Below, piece by piece: positions 50,305 to 59,878 of a DNA stretch of 64,000 nt. Where the stretch lies: the NCBI GenBank assembly GCA_028284365.1, contig JANQRW010000088.1, positions 1 through 64,000 on the forward strand, given 5' to 3'. Made by a program: the position numbers and the translations under genes. The stretch's first letter is position 1. Each line of letters opens with the position of its first letter. Source of the DNA: Marinicella sp. GTDB lineage: Bacteria; Pseudomonadota; Gammaproteobacteria; Xanthomonadales; Marinicellaceae. The notes below the pieces were generated by a model that did not search any database, had not been told where the DNA came from, and saw nothing but the letters and a program-made list of their open reading frames with translations.

Positions 50305-51108
50305 ATGAAAGATTTTAAAGTGATGGGGGTCCTGAATGTGACCCCCGATTCATTTTCAGATGGCGGAAAATTCAACCAACTGGAACCGGCCTTATTACAG
50401 GCAGACAAAATGATTGCGGCCCAGGCTGATATCATTGATGTGGGTGGTGAATCTACGAGGCCGGGGGCAAACGTTGTTTCTGTCGATGAAGAAATCAGTC
50501 GAGTGACGCCGATAATCAAGGCCATTCGGGAGAAATACCCTGAAATCACCTTGTCAATTGACTCCAGCAAAGCTGAAGTGATGGAGGCCGCAATCATGGC
50601 TGGTGCCAACTTTATTAATGATGTAAATGCATTAGAAGGGGGTGATGCCATTGAAGTGGCAGTGAAACATGATGTTCAGGTTTGTTTGATGCATAAAAAA
50701 GGTCAGCCACAGAACATGCAGGATAACCCTGAATATGATGATGTGGTACAGCATGTTCTGGATTACTTTGATGAGCGGGTAGAAGCTTGTTTGGCCTATG
50801 GCATGGATGCCGATAACATCATATTAGACCCCGGCATAGGTTTTGGCAAAACGCTGAAACATAACATACAATTAATACAACACACAGCAACATTAAAACA
50901 GATGGGCTTTCCTGTGTTATTAGGTGTGTCAAGGAAATCCATGTTTGGCGATCTGTTGGGGCGCCCTGTTGATCAACGTTTAGCTGGGTCTTTAGCGGTG
51001 GTACAGTTTGCATATTTGCAAGGTGCAGATTATTTTCGAGTGCACGATGTAGCGCAAACGGTTGATGTGTTGCGGGTTTCACAGGCTTTGTTGCAAGAGC
51101 AAAGCTGA
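50305..51108 (+). CDS. folP: Dihydropteroate synthase FolP
   Basis: A 267-aa TIM-barrel enzyme of folate synthesis joining p-aminobenzoate to hydroxymethyl-dihydropterin diphosphate; the target of sulfonamides. Motifs: VMGVLNVTPDSFSDGGKF at the N-terminus, VGGESTRPGA (loop 2), INDVNALEGGD, CLMHKKGQPQNMQ, LDPGIGFGKTL and VSRKSMFG. It lies between ftsH and glmM in the usual order. Confidence 0.96.
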   Translation: MKDFKVMGVLNVTPDSFSDGGKFNQLEPALLQADKMIAAQADIIDVGGESTRPGANVVSVDEEISRVTPIIKAIREKYPEITLSIDSSKAEVMEAAIMAGANFINDVNALEGGDAIEVAVKHDVQVCLMHKKGQPQNMQDNPEYDDVVQHVLDYFDERVEACLAYGMDADNIILDPGIGFGKTLKHNIQLIQHTATLKQMGFPVLLGVSRKSMFGDLLGRPVDQRLAGSLAVVQFAYLQGADYFRVHDVAQTVDVLRVSQALLQEQS

Positions 51109-51126
51109 ATATTTATGGAGGCTGAT

Positions 51127-52467
51127 GTGAGTAAACAATATTTTGGAACTGATGGCATTCGTGGCAAAGTAGGTGGCCAGGTAATGACTGCTGAATTTGC
51201 ATTGCGCTTGGGCTATGCGGCAGGCAAAGTATTGGGTGATGCGATGCCAAACAAAACCATTGTTATTGGTAAAGACACCCGTGTTTCTGGATATATGCTT
51301 GAATCTGCCCTGGAAGCTGGTTTATCTTCAGCCGGTGTCAATATCATTCTTTTTGGACCAATGCCTACTCCAGCTGTGGCATGGTTGACTAAAACCTTAC
51401 ACGCGAGTGCTGGTGTTGTGATCAGTGCTTCGCATAATCCTTACTACGATAATGGAATTAAGTTTTTTAATCAAAATGGTAATAAACTCAATGATGAGCA
51501 AGAGCTGGCTATTGAAAACTTATTGGGCCAACCGATGGAAATGGTTGAATCAGTGGAATTAGGAAAAGCGAAACGTTTAACCGATGTGGCAGGGCGTTAT
51601 ATTGAGTTTTGTAAAAGAGCCGCTAACCGCCAATTGTTGGCGGGTAAAAAAATTGTACTTGATTGTGCCAATGGTGCCACTTATCACATTGCGCCGCAAG
51701 TGTTTGAGGAATTGGGTGCTGACATCACCGTTATAGCAAACCAACCCAATGGCTTTAACATCAATCAAGATTGTGGGTCTACTGAGGTCTCTGTACTCAG
51801 TGAAAAGGTTTTAGAGACCAAAGCCGACTTAGGCATCGCATTAGATGGTGATGGCGATCGTGTGGTGATGGTTGATCACACGGGTAATGAAGTCAATGGT
51901 GACCAATTGATATTTATGGTGGCTAAACACTTACAAAATAAAGGCCAGCTTAAAGGTGGCGTGGTTGGAACGTTGATGTCTAACCAAGGTATGGAAGCCG
52001 GTTTAAAGCAGTTAGGAATCCCTTTTGTGCGTGCTGACGTGGGTGATCGTTATGTTCACCAACAATTGGTTAAACACAAATGGATTTTGGGTGGCGAGTC
52101 TTCAGGCCATATATTGAATTTGGATTTAGGAGGAACTGGTGATGGTATCATCAGTGCATTGATGGTACTGGAAGTTATCATGGAGTCAGGTAAATCTTTG
52201 AAAGAACTGGCCGCAGAAATGGCACTTTACCCTCAAGTGATGATCAACGTCATCAACGAAAACCCTAAACAATTAAGCCAGAATGTGAAACTCATTGAAA
52301 CAGCAAAACAAGTTGACGATGCCATGGGTGATGCTGGTCGGGTGTTGATTCGAGCATCTGGAACTGAGCCAAAACTAAGGGTGATGGTAGAGGCGAAAGA
52401 TGCAGATTTAGCTACCATCCAAGCCAAAAAGCTGGCTGAATTGGCTGAATCACTTCACCAGGGATAA
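51127..52467 (+). CDS. glmM: Phosphoglucosamine mutase GlmM
   Basis: A 446-aa enzyme that converts glucosamine-6-phosphate to glucosamine-1-phosphate for UDP-GlcNAc synthesis. Motifs: YFGTDGIRGKVG at the N-terminus, the phosphoserine loop VVISASHNPYYDNGIKFF, the metal loop ALDGDGDRV, GGESSGH and the phosphate-binding RASGTEPKLRVMVE. The frame is open from an ATG at 51115, but the GTG at 51127 with GGAGG (51117-51121) five bases upstream gives the family-typical start MSKQYFGTDG. The operon continues from ftsH-folP. Confidence 0.95.
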   Translation: MSKQYFGTDGIRGKVGGQVMTAEFALRLGYAAGKVLGDAMPNKTIVIGKDTRVSGYMLESALEAGLSSAGVNIILFGPMPTPAVAWLTKTLHASAGVVISASHNPYYDNGIKFFNQNGNKLNDEQELAIENLLGQPMEMVESVELGKAKRLTDVAGRYIEFCKRAANRQLLAGKKIVLDCANGATYHIAPQVFEELGADITVIANQPNGFNINQDCGSTEVSVLSEKVLETKADLGIALDGDGDRVVMVDHTGNEVNGDQLIFMVAKHLQNKGQLKGGVVGTLMSNQGMEAGLKQLGIPFVRADVGDRYVHQQLVKHKWILGGESSGHILNLDLGGTGDGIISALMVLEVIMESGKSLKELAAEMALYPQVMINVINENPKQLSQNVKLIETAKQVDDAMGDAGRVLIRASGTEPKLRVMVEAKDADLATIQAKKLAELAESLHQG

Positions 52468-52511
52468 TAAATACACAATCTTTTAGAAAATAAATTAAAC
52501 GCAAATCAACC

Positions 52512-52973
52512 ATGAAAGTTTTATTGGCCATATTATTATCAATGATTTTATTCAATACCCAGGCCCAAGAGCCAGATCAGCAACAACATCAGACTGATGT
52601 TTTCCCCCAAGTCAGTGAGATGTGGTTGCGGGCCGCGCCACCAACAGCAAAAATGCTGGCTGCTTATGTAACACTTGAGAATCAAACAGGCCATGATTTA
52701 ACTTTGGTGGGTGCTTATGCACCTGACTTTGGTGTGGCAGAGATTCATAAAACGATCGAAATTGATGGTCTGTTGAAAATGCGAGAGCAAAAAGCATTGT
52801 CTTTACCAGATGAGTCGCGAATTAAAATGCAACCAGGTGGTTTACACATCATGCTGATGATGCCTCAACAGAAATTCAGGGAAGGTGAAGTGGCCAGAAT
52901 TTGTCTGATTTATCAAGATGCTGCGGGTACAGAACATGTGCAGCATTTGGATTTCCCAGTAGAGAAAAAATAG
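52512..52973 (+). CDS. Periplasmic copper chaperone PCu(A)C
   Basis: A 153-aa exported protein (signal peptide about 1-19). The copper site is the usual H-M...H-M pattern: AEIHKTIEIDGLLKMREQ, then IKMQPGGLHIMLMMPQQ. The cupredoxin-like fold follows WLRAAPPTAKMLAAYVTLENQTG. It delivers Cu(I) to the CuA centre of cytochrome oxidase. It sits between glmM and queA with no copper gene next to it. Confidence 0.87.
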   Translation: MKVLLAILLSMILFNTQAQEPDQQQHQTDVFPQVSEMWLRAAPPTAKMLAAYVTLENQTGHDLTLVGAYAPDFGVAEIHKTIEIDGLLKMREQKALSLPDESRIKMQPGGLHIMLMMPQQKFREGEVARICLIYQDAAGTEHVQHLDFPVEKK

Positions 52974-52991
52974 TCGAAAGTCAGTGCTCCT

Positions 52992-54017
52992 ATGAAAAAA
53001 TCTGATTTCGACTTTGAGTTGCCAACGGAACTTATTGCCCAAGAACCATTGGCTCAGCGCAGCCAATCCAGGTTGTTGAAACTAGACAAAAACAGCGGTC
53101 AAACCACTGACCTGGATTTCAAGGATTTACTTAATCAGCTCAACAGCAACGATTTATTGGTGTTCAATAATACCAAAGTCATACCAGCCAGGCTTTTGGC
53201 GCAGAAAACCACTGGCGGTAAAATTGAGGTCTTTATCGAGCGAGTGCTCAGTGGTGGACAAGCCAAAGCATTGCTTAAAGCAAACAAGCCGGTCAAACTA
53301 GGTGCTGAAATCATTTTCAATGGGCGGACTGAATTAACCGTTACAGCCAAACAAGGCATGTTTTATTTGATTGAAACCAAGGGTGAAACAGGCCTGAGTG
53401 AATTGATGGAAATGCATGGACACATGCCATTACCGCCATACATTACACGAGACGCTGATGAGTATGATGAAGAACGTTATCAGACTGTTTATGCAGATGA
53501 TGACCAAGCTGGAGCGGTGGCAGCGCCAACTGCGGGTTTACACTTTGATGATGAGCTTTTGGCGCAAATAAAAGCCAAAGGTATTGATTCTGTCTTCGTC
53601 ACTTTACATGTGGGTGCTGGTACCTTTCAGCCAGTCAAAACTGAAAATATTGAAGCCCACCAGATGCATAAGGAGTGGCTTAAGGTTGGTGCTGAAGTTT
53701 GTGAGGCAGTTAAGCGAACACGTGACAATGGTGGGCGTATTATTGCGGTTGGTACGACCGCTGTGCGCTGTTTAGAAACAGCTACTGATGATGGCTTGAT
53801 CCAACCTTTCGAAGGCGATACCCAAATATTCATTTATCCAGGCTATAAGTTTAAATGCATTGATGGCCTCATCACCAACTTCCACTTGCCAGAATCAACC
53901 CTTGTTATGTTGGTTTCAGCCCTCGCAGGTCGCGAAAACGTACTCAAAGCCTACCAGCATGCAGTCAAAGAAAAGTACCGCTTCTTCAGTTACGGCGATG
54001 CAATGTTGATCAAATGA
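52992..54017 (+). CDS. queA: S-adenosylmethionine:tRNA ribosyltransferase-isomerase QueA
   Basis: A 341-aa enzyme of queuosine synthesis that transfers the ribosyl part of SAM to preQ1 in tRNA: FDFELPTELIAQEPLAQRSQSRLL at the N-terminus, LLVFNNTKVIPARL, MPLPPYITR, AGAVAAPTAGLHFD, VTLHVGAGTFQPVK and the C-terminal DGLITNFHLPESTL. The length is normal. tgt usually follows queA; here an AT-rich DUF2971 gene overlaps its stop instead. Confidence 0.96.
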   Translation: MKKSDFDFELPTELIAQEPLAQRSQSRLLKLDKNSGQTTDLDFKDLLNQLNSNDLLVFNNTKVIPARLLAQKTTGGKIEVFIERVLSGGQAKALLKANKPVKLGAEIIFNGRTELTVTAKQGMFYLIETKGETGLSELMEMHGHMPLPPYITRDADEYDEERYQTVYADDDQAGAVAAPTAGLHFDDELLAQIKAKGIDSVFVTLHVGAGTFQPVKTENIEAHQMHKEWLKVGAEVCEAVKRTRDNGGRIIAVGTTAVRCLETATDDGLIQPFEGDTQIFIYPGYKFKCIDGLITNFHLPESTLVMLVSALAGRENVLKAYQHAVKEKYRFFSYGDAMLIK

Positions 54018-54934
54018 CCAAAGTAGATCAAATATTATTTAAGGTATTTTTTGATCGAGTTAATAGGTTTAACTACCATAATAGCAGACTTGTTCATTAC
54101 ACTAGTTCTAAAAATGCTTTTAGCATTCTAAAGAATAAAGAATTTTGGATGGGGCTAGCAAGAAACATGCCAGATTCATCTGAGATTATGTGGGGTTATG
54201 ATCTAGTAAAAACCAGCTTTACTCATTTGAATGAGCGATCAGAAAATGTTTTCAAAAAATTGTTAGGTAATGAATACCACCAATTTATGTGGTGGTTGTT
54301 TAATATACAGTCATCACTAAATGAAACTTACGTACTATGTTTTGCAGAACATATGCTAGAAGAGGTAAATTCAGGTGTACTACCTATGTGGAGAAGCTAT
54401 GGAAAAGATGATTATCCAGTAACTTTAAACTTTAATGTTAATCTATATCAACCCATAGGCAGTTTGCCTTATATCACTCCAGTAGAATATCTTGATAGAA
54501 GTGAATTTAATTTGAAATTTGCAGAGCTAGTTAATAATTTTGAAATTGAATTTAAAGAATTAAAAAAAGAGAATAATCTATTTTTAAAACTACAACACAT
54601 GGTTGTAGCAGCCATAGTATCTCTGAAGCACCCATCTTACTCTAGTGAAAAAGAATGGAGGATGATTGTCAATCAATCTTTTTACAATTTCGATGGAATC
54701 ACTAGAGGTATTAATGCTTTGGGAGGACACCCTAAGCAAATAATTAAATTTAGTTTGAGACAGAAAGTTGACTCCCATGGTAAATCTGCTCTTGACTTGC
54801 TTGAGTCAATAACTCTAGGACCGTCTAATAAACAAAATATAATTAAAAATAGCTTTGAACAGTTTTTCTGTGATATTGATCTTCTTCACTGCAATATTAA
54901 ATGTTCTGATTTACCTGAGCGATTGGATTATTAA
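54014..54934 (+). CDS. DUF2971 protein, probable accessory gene
   Basis: A 306-aa protein with the DUF2971 N-terminal pattern LVHYTSSKNAFSILKNKEFWMGLARNMPDSSEI, MWRSYGKDDYPVTLNF, then YSSEKEWRMIVN. DUF2971 proteins are scattered, often in genomic islands and near defence genes, and their function is not settled; the N-terminus recalls ADP-ribosyltransferase-like folds. It starts in the ATGA overlapping queA. The codons are clearly more AT-rich than those of queA and it occupies the place where tgt-yajC would be expected, so it is probably a recent insertion. No mobile sequence is visible at its edges. Confidence 0.7.
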   Translation: MTKVDQILFKVFFDRVNRFNYHNSRLVHYTSSKNAFSILKNKEFWMGLARNMPDSSEIMWGYDLVKTSFTHLNERSENVFKKLLGNEYHQFMWWLFNIQSSLNETYVLCFAEHMLEEVNSGVLPMWRSYGKDDYPVTLNFNVNLYQPIGSLPYITPVEYLDRSEFNLKFAELVNNFEIEFKELKKENNLFLKLQHMVVAAIVSLKHPSYSSEKEWRMIVNQSFYNFDGITRGINALGGHPKQIIKFSLRQKVDSHGKSALDLLESITLGPSNKQNIIKNSFEQFFCDIDLLHCNIKCSDLPERLDY

Positions 54935-54960
54935 CTATCAAATATAGTTTTGATGAAAAC

Positions 54961-57645
54961 CTACCGCAACTTTTTAGAATGAGCCACACTTCTGAACAGG
55001 GTGTTGGTGAGCATGACTTGTAAGCCATCCATGAAAGCGCGCAGGGTGGGTTCTTGAGTGTAAGCGATGACCATGCCTTTGCCTTTGGGTTGGTGTATCA
55101 GGAATGGTTTGTATGCCAACTGTTTCCTGTTCTCTTCCCACAAATAGCCACTGGCTAATAATTCATCAGGGCCTTTGAACCACGCCACGTTTTTGCCTTG
55201 GTCAAGCTTAATTGGCGTTAAGATGCGGCTGCCAGTTACCATGCCAATGACTTCAGCTTTAACTCCTGCGGTTAACCAATGATCCTGATCCACAGCCACT
55301 CGTGCTAAAACGCCTGCCACCGAATCAGGAGGTGATTGTTTTGCTTGGATGGCTTGCTTGAATTCTTGTTCAGAGGTGATTAGCTGCCCTTCAGTGGTGC
55401 TTTTATCGATGTCCTCATTAGGAGTCATTACAGAAAACACATCCTTTTCATCTGCGAGAGCCAATTCTTTTTGTACCGCCAGCCAACCTGGAGACTCTTG
55501 TAAAGCAAAATCAGTCGCGCTACCAAAGGTAATTAACACACCGCCTTGTTCAATCCACTTGGAAATGTTTTCAATTCCATTGGCTGGTATATGCCTTTGG
55601 TAATTACCTGAAGGCAAAATCAAAACGTCGTATTTAGATAAATCAGCAAGACTTAAGTGTTTGGTTCTGATGGCAGTTACTGGATAGTCTAACTGCCTTT
55701 CTATCACAAAACGGCTGTTGCCAGCACTCAAACTGCTGGTGGGTTCATCCCAAGCCATGGCGATTTTTGGTGCATACATATTGACCACATTGGCACTGCC
55801 AAAACTCGGTCCATTAGTCACCCAGCTGCTGTCAACGCCATCAACAATTGCGCCGGTTTGTTTGGCAATTTCCATCACCTTTTTTGAGAGGTCTTCATTG
55901 TTTTGTATAACAGGGATGATTAAAGTGCCCGCAGGATACCTTTTGTTTGCTATGGTAAATGGTAAATCAGCGGATTTTATGTTCAGTGCCTGGCGCAGTC
56001 CACGGGTTAGAAATCGGCCTGCAGCCATATCGCCCCAAGGTATTAAATAAGCCACTTTGGGGTTGGGGTTGGTGATTTTAGGAAGCATCCAGCCGCTGGA
56101 GTCGAAAGCTTGCAATGCACTTGCTTTGATTGAACCACAACGTTGTACCTTAAGATTAAACAACAAGGGCAGAGACCATGCGGTGAGATCATAAATTTGA
56201 TCATACAGATTTCTGGCGCGGCGTTGTTCTTGAATTTCGATGAACTTGGCATCCATATTAACGTTTTGCTGCAGCATCACCTCCGCCATGCGACCTTTGG
56301 GCTGGGCTGGATCAATCACAAAGCTGCCTTTCTTGTATGATTCACCACAAACTTTTAAATCTTGAGTTAATTGTTGTACTTCAATACCATGGGCATCTAG
56401 TAATTGAGCGAGTTTGTATGCCCCAGCACGGTCTTTTTGGTGTGGAATAATAAACGCTTCATTCTTGCTGCCAGCTGCAATAGCACTGACTTGGTATTGG
56501 TAAAAGTCATTGAGTAGTTTCTCGCGGTTGGTTGCAGTTGCTTCAATGGTTGAAACTGAGGCAATAAAATGTTTTTGCACAGAATCTGCATAGGTGTAAG
56601 GTTCGCCATTATTTTTGATGAAAACTTCACCGCGAGCAGAACCAACTTCATAGGTAGATGCTGAAGCGCCGTAGAACGTAGGCCAACTGTCTCCATAACC
56701 AGGATAAAAAGCATCAAATATTTCTCGGGTAAAATAATCATAACCCATGGCGTCGAAATGCTTGGCATTGTTTTTACCAATCAGAGTCATGTTATTAATT
56801 TGGTTGGCGGTCATCAATGGGTTCAGTGGTTGTGCTGCAGGAGCGAAATAATATGACATATCACCACCCATTTCGTGCAAGTCAATCACCACCAGAGGCA
56901 GATAACGTTTCATATCAAAAATACGACCTTGCGTTTCGGGTTGAGTCATGGCCAGCCAATCCCGGTTCATATCAAATAAGTAATGGTTGCTGCGACCCTG
57001 GGGCCAAGGTTCAGTTTGTTCGGCGCTGTAACGATCACCGCTGTGATTCATTCCAACCGTTGCATAATATCGACTGGTAAAGCGTTCGCGGCCGTCTGGG
57101 TTTTGTAATGGGTCAATGAAGATGATCGTGTTATCTAAGATTTCTTGAGTCATCGACTGGTTTTTAGTGGCTAACAGATGATAAGCCGTCATCATGGCAG
57201 CATCAGTGCTGCTGATTTCATTGCCATGAACGCCATAACCCAGCCACACCGATGCCGGCATCTTTCTGATTAATTCATTGGCAGTGGTTTTATTGGTGGT
57301 TCTGGGATCGGCTAGCTCTTGGATGTTTTGTTCAAACCGATCTAGTTTAGAAATGTTTTCTTTGGAACCAATCACAGCATAGATCAACTTACGGCCTTCC
57401 CAGGTTTGGCTGTAATTAACCAGTTTGATGTGGTCAGGTGCACTTTGTTGTAAAGCTTCAAAATACTTCATCATGTCAGCGTGCCTGGTGATTTTTTCAC
57501 CAGCAGCATAACCCAGAATGTCAACATGGCGAGGAATGGCTGGATCATAAGTCGCATCAGGCCAATACATTTCAGTGGCTTGGGTAGGTAGCAAATGGAA
57601 AAAAGCGATGATAATTAAAATGAGGTGTTTTGTTGAAACCAGCAT
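54961..57645 (-). CDS. M14-family zinc carboxypeptidase-like protein
   Basis: An exported protein of 894 aa. The start ATG at 57645 gives a proper signal peptide (about 1-24, HLILIIIAFFHLLPTQA); the frame is open further but without a signal. The N-terminal M14 domain (about 25-370) has the zinc pair HGNE (GYGVHGNEISSTDAAM), DPLQNPDGRERFT, FDMNRDWLAMTQPET and IDLHEMGG. The C-terminal half contains a class-I-glutamine-amidotransferase-like segment (YDVLILPSGNYQRHIPANGIENISKWIEQGGVLITFGS). It is probably a periplasmic or secreted peptidase. It stands alone, converging on the DUF2971 gene. Confidence 0.85.
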   Translation of the reverse strand: MLVSTKHLILIIIAFFHLLPTQATEMYWPDATYDPAIPRHVDILGYAAGEKITRHADMMKYFEALQQSAPDHIKLVNYSQTWEGRKLIYAVIGSKENISKLDRFEQNIQELADPRTTNKTTANELIRKMPASVWLGYGVHGNEISSTDAAMMTAYHLLATKNQSMTQEILDNTIIFIDPLQNPDGRERFTSRYYATVGMNHSGDRYSAEQTEPWPQGRSNHYLFDMNRDWLAMTQPETQGRIFDMKRYLPLVVIDLHEMGGDMSYYFAPAAQPLNPLMTANQINNMTLIGKNNAKHFDAMGYDYFTREIFDAFYPGYGDSWPTFYGASASTYEVGSARGEVFIKNNGEPYTYADSVQKHFIASVSTIEATATNREKLLNDFYQYQVSAIAAGSKNEAFIIPHQKDRAGAYKLAQLLDAHGIEVQQLTQDLKVCGESYKKGSFVIDPAQPKGRMAEVMLQQNVNMDAKFIEIQEQRRARNLYDQIYDLTAWSLPLLFNLKVQRCGSIKASALQAFDSSGWMLPKITNPNPKVAYLIPWGDMAAGRFLTRGLRQALNIKSADLPFTIANKRYPAGTLIIPVIQNNEDLSKKVMEIAKQTGAIVDGVDSSWVTNGPSFGSANVVNMYAPKIAMAWDEPTSSLSAGNSRFVIERQLDYPVTAIRTKHLSLADLSKYDVLILPSGNYQRHIPANGIENISKWIEQGGVLITFGSATDFALQESPGWLAVQKELALADEKDVFSVMTPNEDIDKSTTEGQLITSEQEFKQAIQAKQSPPDSVAGVLARVAVDQDHWLTAGVKAEVIGMVTGSRILTPIKLDQGKNVAWFKGPDELLASGYLWEENRKQLAYKPFLIHQPKGKGMVIAYTQEPTLRAFMDGLQVMLTNTLFRSVAHSKKLR

Positions 57646-57712
57646 GGATAAATAGACATTATTATAAGTGCGATCAGTATAACTCAATTTTACAGCCAAA
57701 AGAGTCACCCAC

Positions 57713-57749
57713 AAAAAAAGCCAACCCTCTGGAGGTGTTGGCTTTTTTT
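57713..57749. terminator. Terminator of fadI-fadJ
   Basis: AAAAAAAGCCAAC pairs with GTTGGCTTTTTTT around a CCTC/GAGG-type inner stem. It lies right after the fadJ stop (minus strand) and has T runs on both strands. Confidence 0.85.
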
Positions 57750-57771
57750 CACCTAATCAAGCGTAAGGTTG

Positions 57772-59874
57772 TTAGCCAACAAACGGTTTATTATCTTTGG
57801 CGTGTTTAACTAACAATTTTGCTGCTGTAAAGCGATTGCCATGCTTGCTTTCTAGTTCATTCAGGGTTGTAACAATTTGATCAGCACCAGTGGCATCAAT
57901 GTAACTGAATGGTCCACCGGTGAATGGAGGGAACCCTAAACCCAGGATGGCTGCTAAATCACCGTCTTTTGCAGTAAATAAAATACCTTCCTCCAAACAC
58001 AGCACACATTCGTTAACAAAAACCAAACCAATGCGATTTTGTATGTCAGTTTTGGACATTTCTTTGCGCTCTTTACCACCGAAATACTTATATATATCAG
58101 TGTTAACGACTTTACGGCCTTTCTTGGGGTAAGTATAAAATCCTTTGCCTGCTTTGCGGCCGTACAGTTTGGCTTCTGCTAGTTTTTGTACGGTGTCATC
58201 TTGCTCTACACCTCGAGCCACAAACATGTCTCCCAAAGCACCTCTGGCAATGTGTGCGCCGACATCAATGCCAACTTCATCCATCAAGGCCAATGGCCCA
58301 ACAGGGAAACCCCAATCTTTCATTGCTGCATCGACGTCTTCAATTTTGGCCCCATCATGTAATATTTTGATCGCTTCATGGGTCAATGCTGATAAAACCC
58401 GGGTGGTGTAAAAACCTGGGCCGTCTTTCACTACAACCACGGTTTTACCTTGTTTAATGCCCACATTGGTGGCCATTTGGCGAGCGCGCTTGGAAGTCTT
58501 GTCGGTGACAATCAACTCCAGCAATGGCATTTTTGGTACAGGTGAAAAATAATGCATACCGACCACATTTTGTGGGTTGGTTGCTTTTTCAGCAATGTTG
58601 GACAAAGGCAGGGACGAAGTGTTGGTGGCAAACACGGTTGATTTTTTACCACGCTGTTCAATCTCCGCCAAGATTTTTTGTTTTAAATCGATGTCTTCAA
58701 AGACCGCCTCAATCACCAAATCAGAATTGTTCAAGTCTTCATCATTGGTGGTGGTTTTTATTTTAGACATCATGCGATCGCGTTCTACGCGTCCCATGGC
58801 TTTCTTTTTAACCATTTTACTGAAGTCAGACCAAATGGTTTTAAGTGCGCTGGACAGACCTTCATTTGAAATATCCTTGAGCACCACATCATATCCGTTC
58901 TTAATTGAGACCTCAGTGATGCCAGCACCCATAAACCCAGCGCCAATCATCCCTATGGTATCTACATTTTCGGTTTTGTTGTTGTTTTTGAGTTTTTTAT
59001 TCTCTTGCATGGCTAAGAATAAACCAATCAAGCTTTTCGAAGCTTGGGTGGCATGTAGCTCACCAAAGCCAATGGCTTCAGCTTCTAAACCTGCCGCCAT
59101 ACCATGTTCTAAACCGGTTTCTACACAGTCTAAAATTTTTAATGGGGCCGGGTAGTTACCACGGGTTTTGCGCATCACGGTTTCACGGGCTTTTTTCAAG
59201 ACAAAATTGCGACCAGCTGATGTATTCAATGCTTTATCAACCCAATTCGTTTTCTTTGGTTTTCGTTTGATCGGATTGGATGCTACATTCAAAGCAGCCT
59301 GATACAAACCTTCTTTGTGCACCAGTGAATCTACTAAGCCTGACTTTTTGGCACTGTGTGGATAGATGTTCTTACCTGTTAACAAGGCATCTAAACCATA
59401 GCGTAAATTGGTTAATTTGATCAGTCTTTGGGTGCCACCACCACCTGGTAGTAGACCCAGTTTCATTTCTGGTAAACCAAATACAGTTTTCTTATCTGTG
59501 GTTGCAATTCGGTAATGACAAGCCATTGCCACTTCTAAACCACCGCCCAAACAGGCGCCGTTGATGGCAGCAATGACTGGTTTTTTGAGCTTTGATAAAC
59601 GGGTGAGGATTTTATTGCCTTCGCGAGAAAGGTTTTCCACTTCTTTGGAGTCTTCAATCGCCATCAAATCCTTGATGTCAGCACCGGCAATGAAGCAGTT
59701 CTCTTTCTTCGAAATTAATACGGCTGCCTTGATGTCATCACTGTTTTCAATCTTATCCAGCAGTCCACTGAAATCATCCAGCATTTTGACGGATAAAGTG
59801 TTGACCTCTGCGCCAGCCTGATCCATCCAAATGGTGGCTATCTCGTTGTCTTTAGTGAGTTTAAAATTCGCCAT
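57772..59874 (-). CDS. fadJ: Fatty-acid oxidation complex alpha subunit FadJ
   Basis: A 700-aa bifunctional enoyl-CoA hydratase / 3-hydroxyacyl-CoA dehydrogenase. The N-terminal crotonase domain has IAGADIKDL and NGACLGGGLEVAMACHYRIAT. The NAD-binding region reads IGMIGAGFMGAGITEV (about 308-323), with VFATNTSSLPLS and MHYFSPVPKMPLLELI following. The C-terminal domain includes GFYTYPKKGRKV and LGLGFPPFTGGPF. It lies four bases after fadI, as in the fadIJ operon. FadB-like proteins share motifs; the gene order favours FadJ. Confidence 0.92.
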   Translation of the reverse strand: MANFKLTKDNEIATIWMDQAGAEVNTLSVKMLDDFSGLLDKIENSDDIKAAVLISKKENCFIAGADIKDLMAIEDSKEVENLSREGNKILTRLSKLKKPVIAAINGACLGGGLEVAMACHYRIATTDKKTVFGLPEMKLGLLPGGGGTQRLIKLTNLRYGLDALLTGKNIYPHSAKKSGLVDSLVHKEGLYQAALNVASNPIKRKPKKTNWVDKALNTSAGRNFVLKKARETVMRKTRGNYPAPLKILDCVETGLEHGMAAGLEAEAIGFGELHATQASKSLIGLFLAMQENKKLKNNNKTENVDTIGMIGAGFMGAGITEVSIKNGYDVVLKDISNEGLSSALKTIWSDFSKMVKKKAMGRVERDRMMSKIKTTTNDEDLNNSDLVIEAVFEDIDLKQKILAEIEQRGKKSTVFATNTSSLPLSNIAEKATNPQNVVGMHYFSPVPKMPLLELIVTDKTSKRARQMATNVGIKQGKTVVVVKDGPGFYTTRVLSALTHEAIKILHDGAKIEDVDAAMKDWGFPVGPLALMDEVGIDVGAHIARGALGDMFVARGVEQDDTVQKLAEAKLYGRKAGKGFYTYPKKGRKVVNTDIYKYFGGKERKEMSKTDIQNRIGLVFVNECVLCLEEGILFTAKDGDLAAILGLGFPPFTGGPFSYIDATGADQIVTTLNELESKHGNRFTAAKLLVKHAKDNKPFVG

Positions 59875-59878
59875 AATC

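Noticed and set aside
50052-50651. 199-aa minus-strand ORF opposite ftsH and folP
   Set aside because: It spans the ends of two certain genes on the other strand and shows no protein family features.
58577-59155. 192-aa plus-strand ORF opposite fadJ
   Set aside because: Antisense shadow of a well-conserved enzyme gene; no start signal.
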